Source: Terrabacter sp040702505
GTDB taxonomy: Bacteria > Actinomycetota > Actinomycetes > Actinomycetales > Dermatophilaceae
Length of the DNA stretch: 64,000 nucleotides
Direction of reading: 5' to 3'
NCBI RefSeq assembly: GCF_040702505.1
Contig: NZ_JBFBLC010000004.1
Coordinates: 310,001 to 374,000 of the forward strand
Position numbers and translations under genes: made by a program
The notes under the pieces: generated by a model
What the model saw: the letters and a program-made list of their open reading frames with translations, nothing else
What the model was told of the DNA's origin: nothing
Databases searched by the model: none
In this document: positions 49,427-60,256 of the stretch, piece by piece
Numbering within the stretch: the stretch's first letter is position 1
How the letters are laid out: each line of letters starts with the position of its first letter

Positions 49427-50095
49427 ATGGGTCACAGCACGGGAGGGACGGCGCCGGCCGCCGGCGACCTCACGGTCGTGCACCTCATGCGCCACGGCGA
49501 GGTCCACAACCCCGAGGGCGTGCTCTACGGCCGGCTCGAGGGCTACCACCTCTCCGAGCTCGGCCAGGAGATGGCGCGGCTCGTCGCGGCCCACCTCGAG
49601 ACCAACGACATCACCCACGTCGTCGCCTCGCCCCTCGAGCGCGCGCAGGAGACGGCCGCACCCATCGCGACCGACCACGGCGTCGAGATCACCACCGACG
49701 CGCGGGTCATCGAGTCGGAGAACCGCTTCGAGGGCCGCACCGTCGAGGTCAAGGACCTGCTGCACCCCCGCAACTGGCACCTGTTCGGCAACGTCACCAA
49801 GCCCTCGTGGGGCGAGCCCTACGAGCAGATCGCCGCCCGGATGCTCGCCGCCATCGCCGACGCACGCGACGCGGCGCGCGGCCACGAGGCCGTCGTCGTC
49901 AGCCACCAGCTGCCCGTGTGGACGGTGCGCAACAAGCTCGAGGGCCGCCGCCTCTGGCACGACCCCCGCAAGCGCGAGTGCACCCTCGCGTCCCTGACCT
50001 CCCTGACCTACCGCGGTGACGAGCTCGTCTCCATCACGTACTCCGAACCGGCCGCCCGCCTGCTGGCACGCGCGAGCAGGAGCGTGGGCGCCTGA
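49427..50095 (+). CDS. histidine phosphatase/phosphoglycerate mutase family protein
   Basis: The 222-residue protein has the phosphohistidine loop VVHLMRHGEVHNP, the second arginine in ASPLERAQETA and the catalytic region AVVVSHQLPVWTVRN. It belongs to the histidine phosphatase superfamily; the order hemL, mutase, TlpA-like, ccdA, resB, ccsB matches Rv0524-Rv0529 of Mycobacterium. Its stop overlaps the next start (TGATG). The substrate is unknown; glycolytic mutase activity is unlikely from context. Confidence 0.87.
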   Translation: MGHSTGGTAPAAGDLTVVHLMRHGEVHNPEGVLYGRLEGYHLSELGQEMARLVAAHLETNDITHVVASPLERAQETAAPIATDHGVEITTDARVIESENRFEGRTVEVKDLLHPRNWHLFGNVTKPSWGEPYEQIAARMLAAIADARDAARGHEAVVVSHQLPVWTVRNKLEGRRLWHDPRKRECTLASLTSLTYRGDELVSITYSEPAARLLARASRSVGA

Positions 50096-50709
50096 TGCAC
50101 CACCTCGACCGACGCACCGCCCTGCGGTGGGGTGCCACGGCCCTGGCCGGCGGCCTCGTGACCTTCACCGCCGCCTGCTCCTCCGACCCGAACTCCGTTG
50201 CGGACCAGGCGCGTTCGGGTGACCGCAAGGGCTACGTCGCCGGCGACGGATCCATCGAGCAGCTCGCGGTCGACCAGCGCAGCCAGCCCGTGAAGCTCGA
50301 GGGCACGACGCTCGAGGGCAAGCCGTGGAGCAGCGCCGACCGTGCCGGCACGGTGCTCGTCGTCAACGTCTGGGGCTCGTGGTGCCCGCCGTGCATCGAG
50401 GAGACGCCCGCCCTGCAGAAGGCGTGGGAGACCGTCCAGGCCAAGGGCAAGAAGGTCGAGTTCATCGGGCTCGACAAGCTCGAGAGCCCCGACACCGGCC
50501 TGGCCTTCCTCAAGGCCAACAAGGTGACCATCCCGTCGCTCGCCTACGACGGCGGCGTGCCGATCCTGGCCCTGCAGGGCAAGGCGTCGGCCACGCCGAC
50601 GACGCTGGTGCTCGACGGGCAGGCCCGCATCGCGGCGCGCGTCTCCGGGCCCGTCAACACGACCACGCTGCTCGGCCTGATCGACGACGTCCTCGCCGAG
50701 AAGGCCTGA
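50095..50709 (+). CDS. TlpA/ResA-like thiol-disulfide oxidoreductase, lipoprotein
   Basis: The 204-residue protein has a basic N terminus and hydrophobic stretch with lipobox-like FTAAC, then a thioredoxin fold with the active site VNVWGSWCPPCIEE and the cis-proline segment SATPTTLVLD. It should act outside the membrane to keep apocytochrome c heme-binding cysteines reduced, receiving electrons from the CcdA protein encoded 7 bp downstream. Confidence 0.92.
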   Translation: MHHLDRRTALRWGATALAGGLVTFTAACSSDPNSVADQARSGDRKGYVAGDGSIEQLAVDQRSQPVKLEGTTLEGKPWSSADRAGTVLVVNVWGSWCPPCIEETPALQKAWETVQAKGKKVEFIGLDKLESPDTGLAFLKANKVTIPSLAYDGGVPILALQGKASATPTTLVLDGQARIAARVSGPVNTTTLLGLIDDVLAEKA

Positions 50710-50716
50710 GGCCGCC

Positions 50717-51460
50717 ATGGGTTCGCAGCTCGCGACCGGATCGCTGCTCGTGGCCGGGCTCGTCGCCCTGGTGGCCGGCTTCGTCTCGTTCGCCTCGCCC
50801 TGCGTCCTCCCGCTCGTCCCGGGGTTCCTCGGCTACGTCACCGGGCTGTCGGACGTGTCGCTCGAGAGGCGGTCGCGCGGGCGGCTCGTGCTGGGGGCCC
50901 TGCTCTTCGTCCTCGGCTTCACCGCCGTCTTCCTCGTCGCCGCGGCGGCCGTCTCCGCCGTCGGGCTGGCCTTCCGCGAGCACCAGAGCCTGCTGCTGCG
51001 CATCGGGGGCGCGGTCGTGCTCGTCATGGGGGTGCTCTTCCTCGGCGTCGGGCGGTCGTATGCCGTCCCGGTCAGCTGGCGACCGCGTGCCGGCCTCGCG
51101 GGGGCCCCGCTGCTCGGCGCCGCGTTCGCGATCGGCTGGTCGCCGTGCATGGGCCCGACCCTCGGCGCGATCCAGGCGATGGCCGCGCCGATCTCCGCGG
51201 CGTCCGGCTCCATCGGCCGCGGGCTGGCGCTCGCCGCCGTCTACTCGATCGGCCTCGGCCTGCCCTTCGTGCTCATGGCCGCCCTGTGGGAGCGCGCCGG
51301 CACCGCGAGTGCCTGGCTGCGACGGCACCGCCGCGCCCTGCAGACCGTCGGCGGCGTGCTCCTGGTCGCGGTGGGCCTGCTCATGCTCACCGGCGTCTGG
51401 GAGAACGTGATCGTCTGGATGCAGGTGCGCCTCGTCAACGGCTTCCAGGTGGCGATCTGA
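50717..51460 (+). CDS. ccdA: CcdA, cytochrome c biogenesis membrane thiol transporter
   Basis: The 247-residue protein has six helices. The conserved half-repeats show FVSFASPCVLPLVPGFLGYVTG and AFAIGWSPCMGPTLGAIQAM, each with one redox cysteine. It moves reducing power from cytoplasmic thioredoxin to the extracytoplasmic TlpA/ResA-like protein. It is within the five-gene cytochrome c maturation operon. Confidence 0.94.
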   Translation: MGSQLATGSLLVAGLVALVAGFVSFASPCVLPLVPGFLGYVTGLSDVSLERRSRGRLVLGALLFVLGFTAVFLVAAAAVSAVGLAFREHQSLLLRIGGAVVLVMGVLFLGVGRSYAVPVSWRPRAGLAGAPLLGAAFAIGWSPCMGPTLGAIQAMAAPISAASGSIGRGLALAAVYSIGLGLPFVLMAALWERAGTASAWLRRHRRALQTVGGVLLVAVGLLMLTGVWENVIVWMQVRLVNGFQVAI

Positions 51461-51461
51461 C

Positions 51462-53191
<1,730 letters not shown>

Positions 53192-53195
<4 letters not shown>

Positions 53196-54184
53196 ACCTC
53201 GCAGCCAACGCCAACGCGGCGCTCTACGCCTCGATGATCGTCTACACCCTGGCCATGCTCGCCTTCACGTGGCACCTCGCCGCGCGGGCGCCCAAGGTCG
53301 TCGACTCCAAGGTGGTGGCCGAGGCCCCGGCGCAGGAGCGCGAGCTCGTCGGGGCCGGTGGGCCGTCGTCGACGGAGCGCCGCGCTGCCACGCCGTATGC
53401 AGCCGGGCCCGGGTTCGAGGAGAGCCTGAAGAGCCGCCAGCGGGGCAACATCGCGCTGATGCTGACCTACCTGGCGTCGGCGCTCCTCGTGGCGTCGGTG
53501 CTCATGCGCGGGCTCGCGGTCGGGCGTCCGCCGTGGGGCAACATGTTCGAGTTCGCGACCGCTGCCTCCGCTGCGGTCGGCGCCGCCTACAGCGTCCTGG
53601 CCAAGCGCAACAGCTGGCAGTGGCTGGGCGTCTTCATCGTCACGCCGATCCTGCTGGTGCTCGGCCTCGCCCTCACGGTGCTCTACACCGAGGCGGGCGA
53701 GCTCATGCCGGCCCTGAAGTCCTACTGGCTCGCGATCCACGTGTCGGTGGCCTTCATCGCCGTCGCGTTCTTCACCCTGGCCTGTGCGGTCGGGCTGCTC
53801 TACCTCGTGCGGCTGCGCCGGGAGGAGAAGCCACCGGCGAAGCCGAACTTCATCGAGTCGCTGCCGGGCTCTGCGTCGCTGGAGCGCACGGCCTACAGCC
53901 TCAACATGGTGGCCTTCATCCTGTGGACCTTCACCCTGATCGCCGGGGCCATCTGGGCCAAGCAGGCCTGGGGCGCGTACTGGCAGTGGGACCCCAAGGA
54001 GGTCTGGACGTTCGTCATCTGGACCGTCTACGCCGCCTACATGCACGGGCGCGCGACGGCCGGGGTGGACCACCGCAAGTCGATGTACATCGCGCTCGTC
54101 GGCTACGTCGCCGTGATCATCAACTTCACGCTGGTCAACCTCGTGTCGACCTTCGTGGGCATGCACAACTACTCGGGCATGTGA
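53192..54184 (+). CDS. ccsB: CcsB/CcsA family cytochrome c biogenesis protein
   Basis: The 330-residue integral membrane protein has eight or so helices and the WWD heme-handling motif WGAYWQWDPKEVWTFVIW, with flanking histidines in LAIHVSVAF and YMHGRAT. It completes the ResB-CcsB heme lyase. In most actinobacteria it is essential for respiratory cytochromes (qcrC). Confidence 0.95.
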
Positions 54185-54196
54185 CGGTGGTCTGAG

Positions 54197-54499
54197 ATGG
54201 TGCGCTACTCCCTGCTCCGGATCCTGATCTTCTTCGGGTTCCTGCTGCTCTTCTGGCTCATCGGGCTGCGAGACAACCCCGTGCTGCTCCTCGGGGCATC
54301 CGCCATCGCGTCGGCCGCGGCCTCCTTCATCCTCCTCCGCGGCATGCGCGACGAGGTGACGGCCAAGCTCATGGCGCGGCACGAGGCCAAGCTCGAGGCC
54401 AAGCAGCAGGTCGACCCGACGAGCGACGAGTTCGCCGAGGACGCCGAGGACGAGGACGTCGCCTCCCCCGCGCAGGAGCATCGCACCACCGACCGCTGA
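54197..54499 (+). CDS. DUF4229 small membrane protein
   Basis: The 100-residue protein has two membrane helices (LLRILIFFGFLLLFWLIGL and PVLLLGASAIASAAASFILL), then a basic segment and an acidic tail (EFAEDAEDEDVA). It matches DUF4229, found next to cytochrome c maturation or menA genes in actinobacteria. No function is known; the steady neighbourhood suggests a link to respiration. It lies 12 bp after ccsB and is likely the last gene of that operon. Confidence 0.85.
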   Translation: MVRYSLLRILIFFGFLLLFWLIGLRDNPVLLLGASAIASAAASFILLRGMRDEVTAKLMARHEAKLEAKQQVDPTSDEFAEDAEDEDVASPAQEHRTTDR

Positions 54500-54505
54500 G
54501 CCCCT

Positions 54506-54710
54506 GCACTCGAGCGAGGGGGCTCAGGCCCCACTCGGCTGCGCGCTGCGCCCCACTCGATTGCGCGCTGCCACGAATGGGCGGAACGCGGCGACACGGT
54601 GTGACGGCGCGCGCACTCGAGTGTGACGGCGCGCGCACTCGAGTGTGACGGCGCGCGCACTCGAGTGTGACGGCGCGCGCACTCGAGTGTGACGGCGCGC
54701 GCACTCGAGT
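54506..54710. repeat. 22-bp repeat array in two arms between convergent genes
   Basis: Right arm: ACTCGAG at 54615, 54637, 54659, 54681 and 54703, exactly 22 bp apart, in units of GTGTGACGGCGCGCGCACTC. Left arm: ACTCG at 54508, 54533 and 54555 with TGCGCGCTG following the last two. In reverse complement the right unit is ACTCGAGTGCGCGCGCC, close to ACTCGATTGCGCGCTGCC of the left arm, so the arms are inverted, as in the 13.8-kb block. It fills the gap between the DUF4229 and menA genes. Confidence 0.85.
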
Positions 54711-54745
54711 CGCTGGACGGTGAGAAGTGCGGGCGCGCCCAGACG

Positions 54746-55621
54746 TCAGGGGCGACCGAGACCGAGGCCGATCGCGAGCAGCAGCGACCACGCGAGCAGG
54801 AACTGCCCCGTGCCGGCCAGGGCGGGGATCAGGCCGCGACCGGTGGCGCGCCCGACCACCGCCTGCACGGGCCGCACGATGAGCGGCGCGGCCAGCACGG
54901 CCAGGAGCGCCCACGGCGAGGTGAACGACGCCAGGCCCGTCATGACGAACGCGACGGCCACCAGCACGACGTAGAAGACCCGGGTGGCCGGCTCACCCAT
55001 CCGCACCGCGAGGGTGCGCTTGCCGTGCTCACGGTCGGTCGGGACGTCGCGCAGGTTGTTGGCGACGAGGATGGCCGAGGACAGCGAGCCGACCCCGATG
55101 GCGCCCCACCAGCCGGCGGCCGTCAGCGGGGTCATGGTCGCCATGGTGCCCAGCGTCGCGACGAGCCCGAAGAAGACGAAGACGAAGAGCTCACCGAGGC
55201 CGAGGTAGCCGTAGGGCCGGGAGCCACCGGTGTAGTACCACGCGGCCACGATGGCGGCCGCGCCGATCGGGATCATGATCCACACGCCGGAGAGCCCGAC
55301 GAGCGCCAGACCCATGAGCCCGGCGAAGAAGAAGCAGGCGAAGGCCGCGATCTTCACCGAGCGCGGGTCGGCGAGCCGCTGGCCCACGAGGCGGACGGGA
55401 CCCACCCGGACCTCGTCGGTGCCGCGCACGCCGTCGGAGTAGTCGTTGGCGTAGTTCACCCCGACCTGGAGGGCGAGGGCCACGACGAGGGCGAGGACGG
55501 CATACGCCCAGACGATGTGACCCGTCTGGTAGGCGGCGCCGGTGCCGACGAGGATGGGGGAGACGGCGGCGGGCAGCGTGCGGGGGCGGGCGCCCTCGAT
55601 CCACTGGGACAGGGTGGCCAT
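54746..55621 (-). CDS. menA: 1,4-dihydroxy-2-naphthoate polyprenyltransferase
   Basis: The 291-residue UbiA-superfamily enzyme starts MATLSQWIEGARPRTLPAAV and has the two Asp-rich metal motifs NYANDYSDGVRGTD and NNLRDVPTDREHGKRT, with eight or nine membrane helices. It attaches the polyprenyl chain in menaquinone synthesis. A longer in-frame start is rejected because MenA proteins start at this M. Confidence 0.95.
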   Translation of the reverse strand: MATLSQWIEGARPRTLPAAVSPILVGTGAAYQTGHIVWAYAVLALVVALALQVGVNYANDYSDGVRGTDEVRVGPVRLVGQRLADPRSVKIAAFACFFFAGLMGLALVGLSGVWIMIPIGAAAIVAAWYYTGGSRPYGYLGLGELFVFVFFGLVATLGTMATMTPLTAAGWWGAIGVGSLSSAILVANNLRDVPTDREHGKRTLAVRMGEPATRVFYVVLVAVAFVMTGLASFTSPWALLAVLAAPLIVRPVQAVVGRATGRGLIPALAGTGQFLLAWSLLLAIGLGLGRP

Positions 55622-55640
55622 TGGGTTTCGGGGCGTCCTT

Positions 55641-55928
55641 CTACAGCTTGCGGAGGAAGTCGGGGTCGTCGTCGGGACCGCGGGGTCCGGGCGGCGGCTG
55701 GCGCCCCGGCCCCCGCTTCGGCCCGCGCGGCGCACGTCCGGGACCGCCCCGGGCGTCGGTGCGCCCGGCCACGAGCCAGAAGACGGGACCGACGACGGGC
55801 ACGAGGGCCGCGAGCAGCCACACCGCCTTGGGCATGACGCGCACGAGTCGCCGGTCGGTCTGCAGGCAGTCGACGATCGCATAGATCGACGCGAAGACCA
55901 CGAGGGCGACGAACACGACGCGCAGCAC
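55641..55928 (-). CDS. PLDc_N domain small membrane protein
   Basis: The 95-residue protein has two membrane helices in the phospholipase D-nuclease N-terminal (PLDc_N) pattern: VVFVALVVFASIYAIVDCLQ and AVWLLAALVPVVGPVFWLVA, then a Gly/Pro/Arg-rich tail. AAGGAG 5 nt before the GTG at 55928 sets the start against the earlier GTG at 55955. It has no nuclease domain. A similar small protein sits between menE and menB genes in mycobacteria; function unknown. Confidence 0.8.
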   Translation of the reverse strand: MLRVVFVALVVFASIYAIVDCLQTDRRLVRVMPKAVWLLAALVPVVGPVFWLVAGRTDARGGPGRAPRGPKRGPGRQPPPGPRGPDDDPDFLRKL

Positions 55929-55972
55929 GGTGATCTCCTTCAGCAGGTGGGGCACCTACATCTTGCCACCGC

Positions 55973-57157
55973 TCAGGCCCGCTCTCCGACGCTGCGTCGG
56001 ATGGCGGTGCGGTCGGGCTTGCCCGGCCCTCGCTGCGGGATGGCGTCGAGGACGACCACCCGTCGGGGGAGTGCCGGATCGGGGAGTATGCCGCGCAGCC
56101 GCTCGCGCACGTCGCGAGTGGTGAGCGTCCGGGCGGGGTCGGCGAGCGTCACGGCGGCGCACACCGCCTCTCCCCACTCGGGGTCGGGGAGACCGACGAC
56201 GACGACATCGAGGATCTCGTCGAGGTGGCGGCTGATGGCGTCCTCGACGACACCGGGGTTGACCTTGAGGCCGCCGGTGTTGATGACGTCGTCGGCGCGT
56301 CCGTCGATGACGAGCAGGCCGTCGTCGTCGAAGTGGCCGAGGTCGTCGGTGCGGAACCAGCGCACCTGGTCGGGGTCGGTCGTGAACGCGTCGCGGCTGA
56401 GCTCCGGCTCGCCGAGGTAGCCGTGGGCGACGGTGTCGCCACCGAGGACGACGTGGCGGTCGTTGTCGACGTGGACCCGGCTCACGGGCAGCGGCACCCC
56501 GTCGTAGACGCACCCGCCGGCCGTCTCGCTCATGCCGTAGGTGAGGCTGAGGACCACCCCGAGGGCCTGGGCCCGCTCGACGAGTGCCCGTGGGGTGGCC
56601 GCGCCCCCGACGAGCACGCCGTCGAAGCTGCGCAGGGCCGCGACGCCCAACGGGTCGTCCACGAGACGTGAGAGCTGGGTGGGCACCAGCGCCGTGTAGC
56701 GGCGGGGAGCCGCGCGGGTCGGGCGGACGCGACCGGCGGCGGCAGTGAAGGCCTCGACCGAGAACCCGCCGCGCAGGTCGAGCACCGTCGGCATGACACC
56801 CGAGGCGACGGAGCGCAGCAGCACCTGCAGGCCCGCGATGTGGTGGGCGGGCATGGCGAGCAGCCACGCGCCGCTGCCGCCGAGCACCTGGTGGGTGGCC
56901 CAGGCCGACCGCTCCAGCGCGTCGGCGGTCAGCAGGGCGCGCTTGGGCCGTCCGGTGGAGCCGGAGGTGCCGATGGCGACCGCGAGGCCCTCGGGGAGTG
57001 TCGCCGGGTCGTGGGACGGCACGGTCGGCGGCGGGTCGGCGGCGGCATACGGCAGCACGGGGGCACGGCCGGCGAGGGCGGTCTCGAGCGCCGGCATGAC
57101 GTCGAGGACCTCGGGCCCGGCCGGGATCGCGAGCGGGCGGGGGGACGGCGCGGCCAT
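55973..57157 (-). CDS. menE: o-succinylbenzoate--CoA ligase
   Basis: The 394-residue adenylate-forming enzyme has the P-loop AIGTSGSTGRPKRALLT, PAHHIAGLQ, SLTYGMSETAGGCVYDG, the RTDDLGHFDDDG motif and the C-terminal GKPDRTAI lysine. It is short for the superfamily because its N-terminal region is reduced, as in actinobacterial MenE. Its ATG overlaps the stop of the MFS-like gene by one base (TGATG). Confidence 0.9.
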   Translation of the reverse strand: MAAPSPRPLAIPAGPEVLDVMPALETALAGRAPVLPYAAADPPPTVPSHDPATLPEGLAVAIGTSGSTGRPKRALLTADALERSAWATHQVLGGSGAWLLAMPAHHIAGLQVLLRSVASGVMPTVLDLRGGFSVEAFTAAAGRVRPTRAAPRRYTALVPTQLSRLVDDPLGVAALRSFDGVLVGGAATPRALVERAQALGVVLSLTYGMSETAGGCVYDGVPLPVSRVHVDNDRHVVLGGDTVAHGYLGEPELSRDAFTTDPDQVRWFRTDDLGHFDDDGLLVIDGRADDVINTGGLKVNPGVVEDAISRHLDEILDVVVVGLPDPEWGEAVCAAVTLADPARTLTTRDVRERLRGILPDPALPRRVVVLDAIPQRGPGKPDRTAIRRSVGERA

Positions 57158-58614
57158 CAGGCGGGTCTCGCTCTCGGGGAGGTGGTGGGTCGACCGTGCC
57201 GGCGCTGTCGGACGGCCATGGCGACGGTCCACACGAGCACTGCAGCGCAGACGGGGAACCCGACGTAGGGGTTGAGGGGCAGCACGATGCCGAGGGCGCC
57301 ACCGAGCACCCAGAGCATCTGCAGCATCGTCTCGGACCACGCGAAGACCGACGTGCGGACGTTCTCGGGGACGTCCCGCTGCACGAGTGCGTCGAAGCAC
57401 AGCTTGGACAGCTGGGCGGACAGGCCCTGCACGAAGCCGAGCAGGGCGAGGGTCCACACGCCGTACCAGACACCGGCCGCGACGCAGCAGGCGGTGGCGG
57501 CCAGCACCGAGGCCAGGGCGACGCGCTCGGGTCGCTGGTCGTGCACGACGTTGCCGACGACGCTGCCGAGGCCGTTGCCGACGCCGATCGTGACCGCGAC
57601 GATCCCGAGGACCACCTCGCCGCGGATGCCGTCGATGGCATGTTCCTTGGCGAGGAACGCCAGGAACATGATGACGAAGCCGGTGAGCACGCGGGTGCCC
57701 CCGGTCGACCACAGGGCGTGCTTGACGGGCCAGGGCAGGGCCTGCTTGCGACGGCGGAAGCGCCCGATCGGACCGAGCGAGTCCACCGTCAGGGCGTCGG
57801 AGCCCGCGGCCACGCGGATGGGGACGGTGTCGTCGAGGGAGAGCTCCCCGGCCGAGGAGTCGACGCGGGCGGGCAGCCGGATCGCCTGCACGGTGGCGAG
57901 CACGAACACGACGAAGGCCAGGCGCAGCGCCCAGGCCGGCCCGGCAAGCATCGCGAGGCCGCCGAGCGCACCGCCCAGCACGGCCCCGACCACGCCGGCC
58001 ATCGAGACGCGTGAGTTGGCCAGCACCAGGGTGGTCCCGGCCGGGAGGAGGCGGGGCACCGCCGCGGCGCGCGTGATGGTGTAGGCGCGGGAGGCCACGA
58101 GGCAGCCGAGCGCCGCCGGGAAGAGCCAGGCGCTGTCGGACGTGATGGCGTCGGCGAGCACCCAGCACAGGAACGCCCGCAGGGCGAGCGTCGTGCCGAT
58201 CGCCCAGCGCCGCCCGTGCGAGAAGCGGTCGAGCAGCGGCCCGATGAGCGGCGCCACGAGGACGAACGGCACCATCGTCAGCAGCAGGAAGGTGGCGACG
58301 TCGCTGCGGGCCTGCGCTGTCTGGGGGTTGAAGAAGAGCGTGCCCGCGAGGGCCAGCGTCATGATCGTGTCGCCGGCGGTGTGGCTGCCGTGCAGCTCGG
58401 TCAGCCGCGCGAGGCCGCTCTCGCCGGCGCCGCCGGCGTGGGTGTACGCGTGGGCCTTGGCCGCCGCGAACCGGCCGGTCCGCGCCGTGGCCCTGGCCGT
58501 TCCCGCGGCTGCTCGGCGCACTCCTCGTCCGGCGGCGCGCATCCCGTTCGTCGCCGGGCGTCGACGAGCGCCGGCGCGGCGGCCGTCGGCGCGGCGTTCG
58601 TCGCTGGGAGGCAC
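57157..58614 (-). CDS. MFS-type membrane protein in the men cluster
   Basis: From GTG 58614 the protein has 485 residues with ten to twelve helices after a basic N-terminal stretch of about 70 residues. MFS-like elements include FVLVAPLIGPLLDRFSHGRR and a central gap with a charged loop. AGGA lies upstream of the GTG; an ATG at 58704 falls in a GTATGCCG copy and is less likely. It is translationally coupled to menE. It may export a metabolite, but no link to menaquinone is proven. Confidence 0.78.
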   Translation of the reverse strand: MPPSDERRADGRRAGARRRPATNGMRAAGRGVRRAAAGTARATARTGRFAAAKAHAYTHAGGAGESGLARLTELHGSHTAGDTIMTLALAGTLFFNPQTAQARSDVATFLLLTMVPFVLVAPLIGPLLDRFSHGRRWAIGTTLALRAFLCWVLADAITSDSAWLFPAALGCLVASRAYTITRAAAVPRLLPAGTTLVLANSRVSMAGVVGAVLGGALGGLAMLAGPAWALRLAFVVFVLATVQAIRLPARVDSSAGELSLDDTVPIRVAAGSDALTVDSLGPIGRFRRRKQALPWPVKHALWSTGGTRVLTGFVIMFLAFLAKEHAIDGIRGEVVLGIVAVTIGVGNGLGSVVGNVVHDQRPERVALASVLAATACCVAAGVWYGVWTLALLGFVQGLSAQLSKLCFDALVQRDVPENVRTSVFAWSETMLQMLWVLGGALGIVLPLNPYVGFPVCAAVLVWTVAMAVRQRRHGRPTTSPRARPA

Positions 58615-58717
58615 GGCAACATCCTGCCCTGTCCCGGTGTCACCGCGGCCGTCGACGCAGCGCGACCGAATCGCGCGCGCCCCGGGGACGCGGCGGGACG
58701 GCATACGCGATCGGTGC

Positions 58718-59677
58718 TCAGAAGTACCAGGGGAAGGGCGACCAGTCCGGCTCGCGCTTCTCGAGGAACTGGTCGCGGCCCTCGATGGCCTCGTCGGTCA
58801 TGTAGGCCAGGCGCGTCGCCTCGCCGGCGAAGACCTGCTGGCCCATGAGGCCGTCGTCGGTGAGGTTGAAGGCGAACTTGAGCATCCGCTGCGCCTGCGG
58901 GCTCTTGCCCATGATCTCGGTGGCGACCTGCAACGCCTCCTTCTCGAGGTCGGCGTGGTCGGCGACGATGTTCACCGCGCCCATCCGCTGCATGTCCTCG
59001 GCGGAGTAGGTGCGCCCCAGGAAGAAGATCTCGCGGGCGAACTTCTGGCCGACCATCTTGGCGAGGTAGGCGCTGCCGTAGCCGGCGTCGAAGCTGCCGA
59101 CGTCGGCGTCGGTCTGCTTGAACCGGGCGTGCTCGCGGCTGGCGATGGTGAGGTCGCAGACGACGTGGAGGGAGTGCCCGCCACCGGCCGCCCACCCGCC
59201 CACGACGGCGATGACGACCTTGGGCATCGTGCGGATGAGGCGCTGCACCTCGAGGATGTGCAGTCGGCCACCCTGGGCCTTGACCCGCGCCTGGTCGACG
59301 GTGTCGGCCGTCTCGCCCTCGGCGTACTGGTAGCCCGACCGTCCGCGGATGCGCTGGTCACCACCCGAGCAGAACGCCCACTTGCCGTCCTTGGGTGAGG
59401 GACCGTTGCCGGTGAGGAGCACGACCCCGACATCGGGCGTCATGCGGGCGTGGTCGAGGGCGCGGTAGAGCTCGTCGACGGTGTGTGGGCGGAACGCGTT
59501 GAGCACCTCGGGCCGGTTGAAGGCGATGCGCACGACGCCCGACTCGGCGTGCGGCCGGCCGGCCACGGGACGCCGCCGGTGGTAGGTGATGTCGGTGAGG
59601 TCGAAGCCCTCGACGGGCGCCCACTCGCTCGGGTCGAAGATCTCGGAAACGGCGCTCTGGCTCGGCTCGCTGCTCAC
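58718..59677 (-). CDS. menB: 1,4-dihydroxy-2-naphthoyl-CoA synthase
   Basis: The 319-residue crotonase-fold enzyme has FNRPEVLNAFRP, the oxyanion-hole segment AFCSGGDQRIRG, VVGGWAAGGGHSLHVVCDL, and VGSFDAGYGSAYLAKM, all typical of MenB, and ends WSPFPWYF. It closes the naphthoate ring. TAGGGT begins 12 nt before the GTG at 59677, implying a leaderless message; the NUDIX gene diverges 45 bp away with the same hexamer. Confidence 0.96.
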   Translation of the reverse strand: MSSEPSQSAVSEIFDPSEWAPVEGFDLTDITYHRRRPVAGRPHAESGVVRIAFNRPEVLNAFRPHTVDELYRALDHARMTPDVGVVLLTGNGPSPKDGKWAFCSGGDQRIRGRSGYQYAEGETADTVDQARVKAQGGRLHILEVQRLIRTMPKVVIAVVGGWAAGGGHSLHVVCDLTIASREHARFKQTDADVGSFDAGYGSAYLAKMVGQKFAREIFFLGRTYSAEDMQRMGAVNIVADHADLEKEALQVATEIMGKSPQAQRMLKFAFNLTDDGLMGQQVFAGEATRLAYMTDEAIEGRDQFLEKREPDWSPFPWYF

Positions 59678-59709
59678 GGAGCGACCCTATCCGCGGGCGT
59701 TCTCGGGGT

Positions 59710-59715
59710 TAGGGT
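59710..59715 (+). promoter_or_regulatory. -10 element, leaderless NUDIX promoter
   Basis: TAGGGT begins 13 nt before the ATG at 59723. The divergent menB gene uses TAGGGT at 59689-59684 at the matching distance, so the 45-bp gap holds two back-to-back leaderless promoters. Confidence 0.5.
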
Positions 59716-59722
59716 CGCCCGT

Positions 59723-60229
59723 ATGCCGATCCCTCCCTACGTCGTCCACCTGCGCTCCATGGTCGGCCGCGAGCTGCTGTGGATGCCGGGAGTGACGGCG
59801 GTCGTGCTGCGTGAGAGTCGTGACGGTGCCGACGAGGTGCTGCTCGTGCGGCGCAGCGACAACGGCCAGTGGACCCCCGTGACCGGCATCGTCGACCCGG
59901 GCGAGGAGCCGCACGTCACCGCGACCCGCGAGGTCGAGGAGGAGGCCTGCGTCGTCGCCGAGGTCGAGCGACTGGTGTGGGTGTCCACGAGCGACGTCGT
60001 GACGCACCAGAACGGTGACCTCGCGCAGTACCTCGACCACACGTTCCGCTGCCGCTGGGTCTCGGGAGACCCGCGCCCCGGTGACGACGAGTCCACCGAC
60101 GCGCGCTGGTTCCCGCTCGACGCCCTGCCGGACATGCGCCAGCTCTTCCGTGACCGCATCGCCGTCGCCGTCGACAACCCCGCCGACGTCGTCCTCGGCC
60201 CGCTCACCTCGGGGGCGAGCCGGGCGTGA
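59723..60229 (+). CDS. NUDIX hydrolase
   Basis: The 168-residue protein has the NUDIX box GIVDPGEEPHVTATREVEEE, matching G-x5-E-x7-REUxEE with A instead of G at the last position. The N-terminal VHLRSMVGRELLWMPGVTAV resembles actinobacterial ADP-ribose/nucleotide NUDIX proteins. The substrate is unknown. The ATG is part of GTATGCCG. It lies in the men region but faces away from menB and may be unrelated to it. Confidence 0.87.
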   Translation: MPIPPYVVHLRSMVGRELLWMPGVTAVVLRESRDGADEVLLVRRSDNGQWTPVTGIVDPGEEPHVTATREVEEEACVVAEVERLVWVSTSDVVTHQNGDLAQYLDHTFRCRWVSGDPRPGDDESTDARWFPLDALPDMRQLFRDRIAVAVDNPADVVLGPLTSGASRA

Positions 60230-60231
60230 CA

Positions 60232-60256
60232 TCTGTCAGGGGGAGGTCCTGACAGA
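60232..60256. terminator. perfect inverted repeat after the NUDIX gene
   Basis: TCTGTCAGG-GGGAGGT-CCTGACAGA has 9-bp perfect arms and begins 3 bp after the NUDIX stop codon. It may end the NUDIX message; lack of a T-run leaves an operator role open. Confidence 0.55.
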
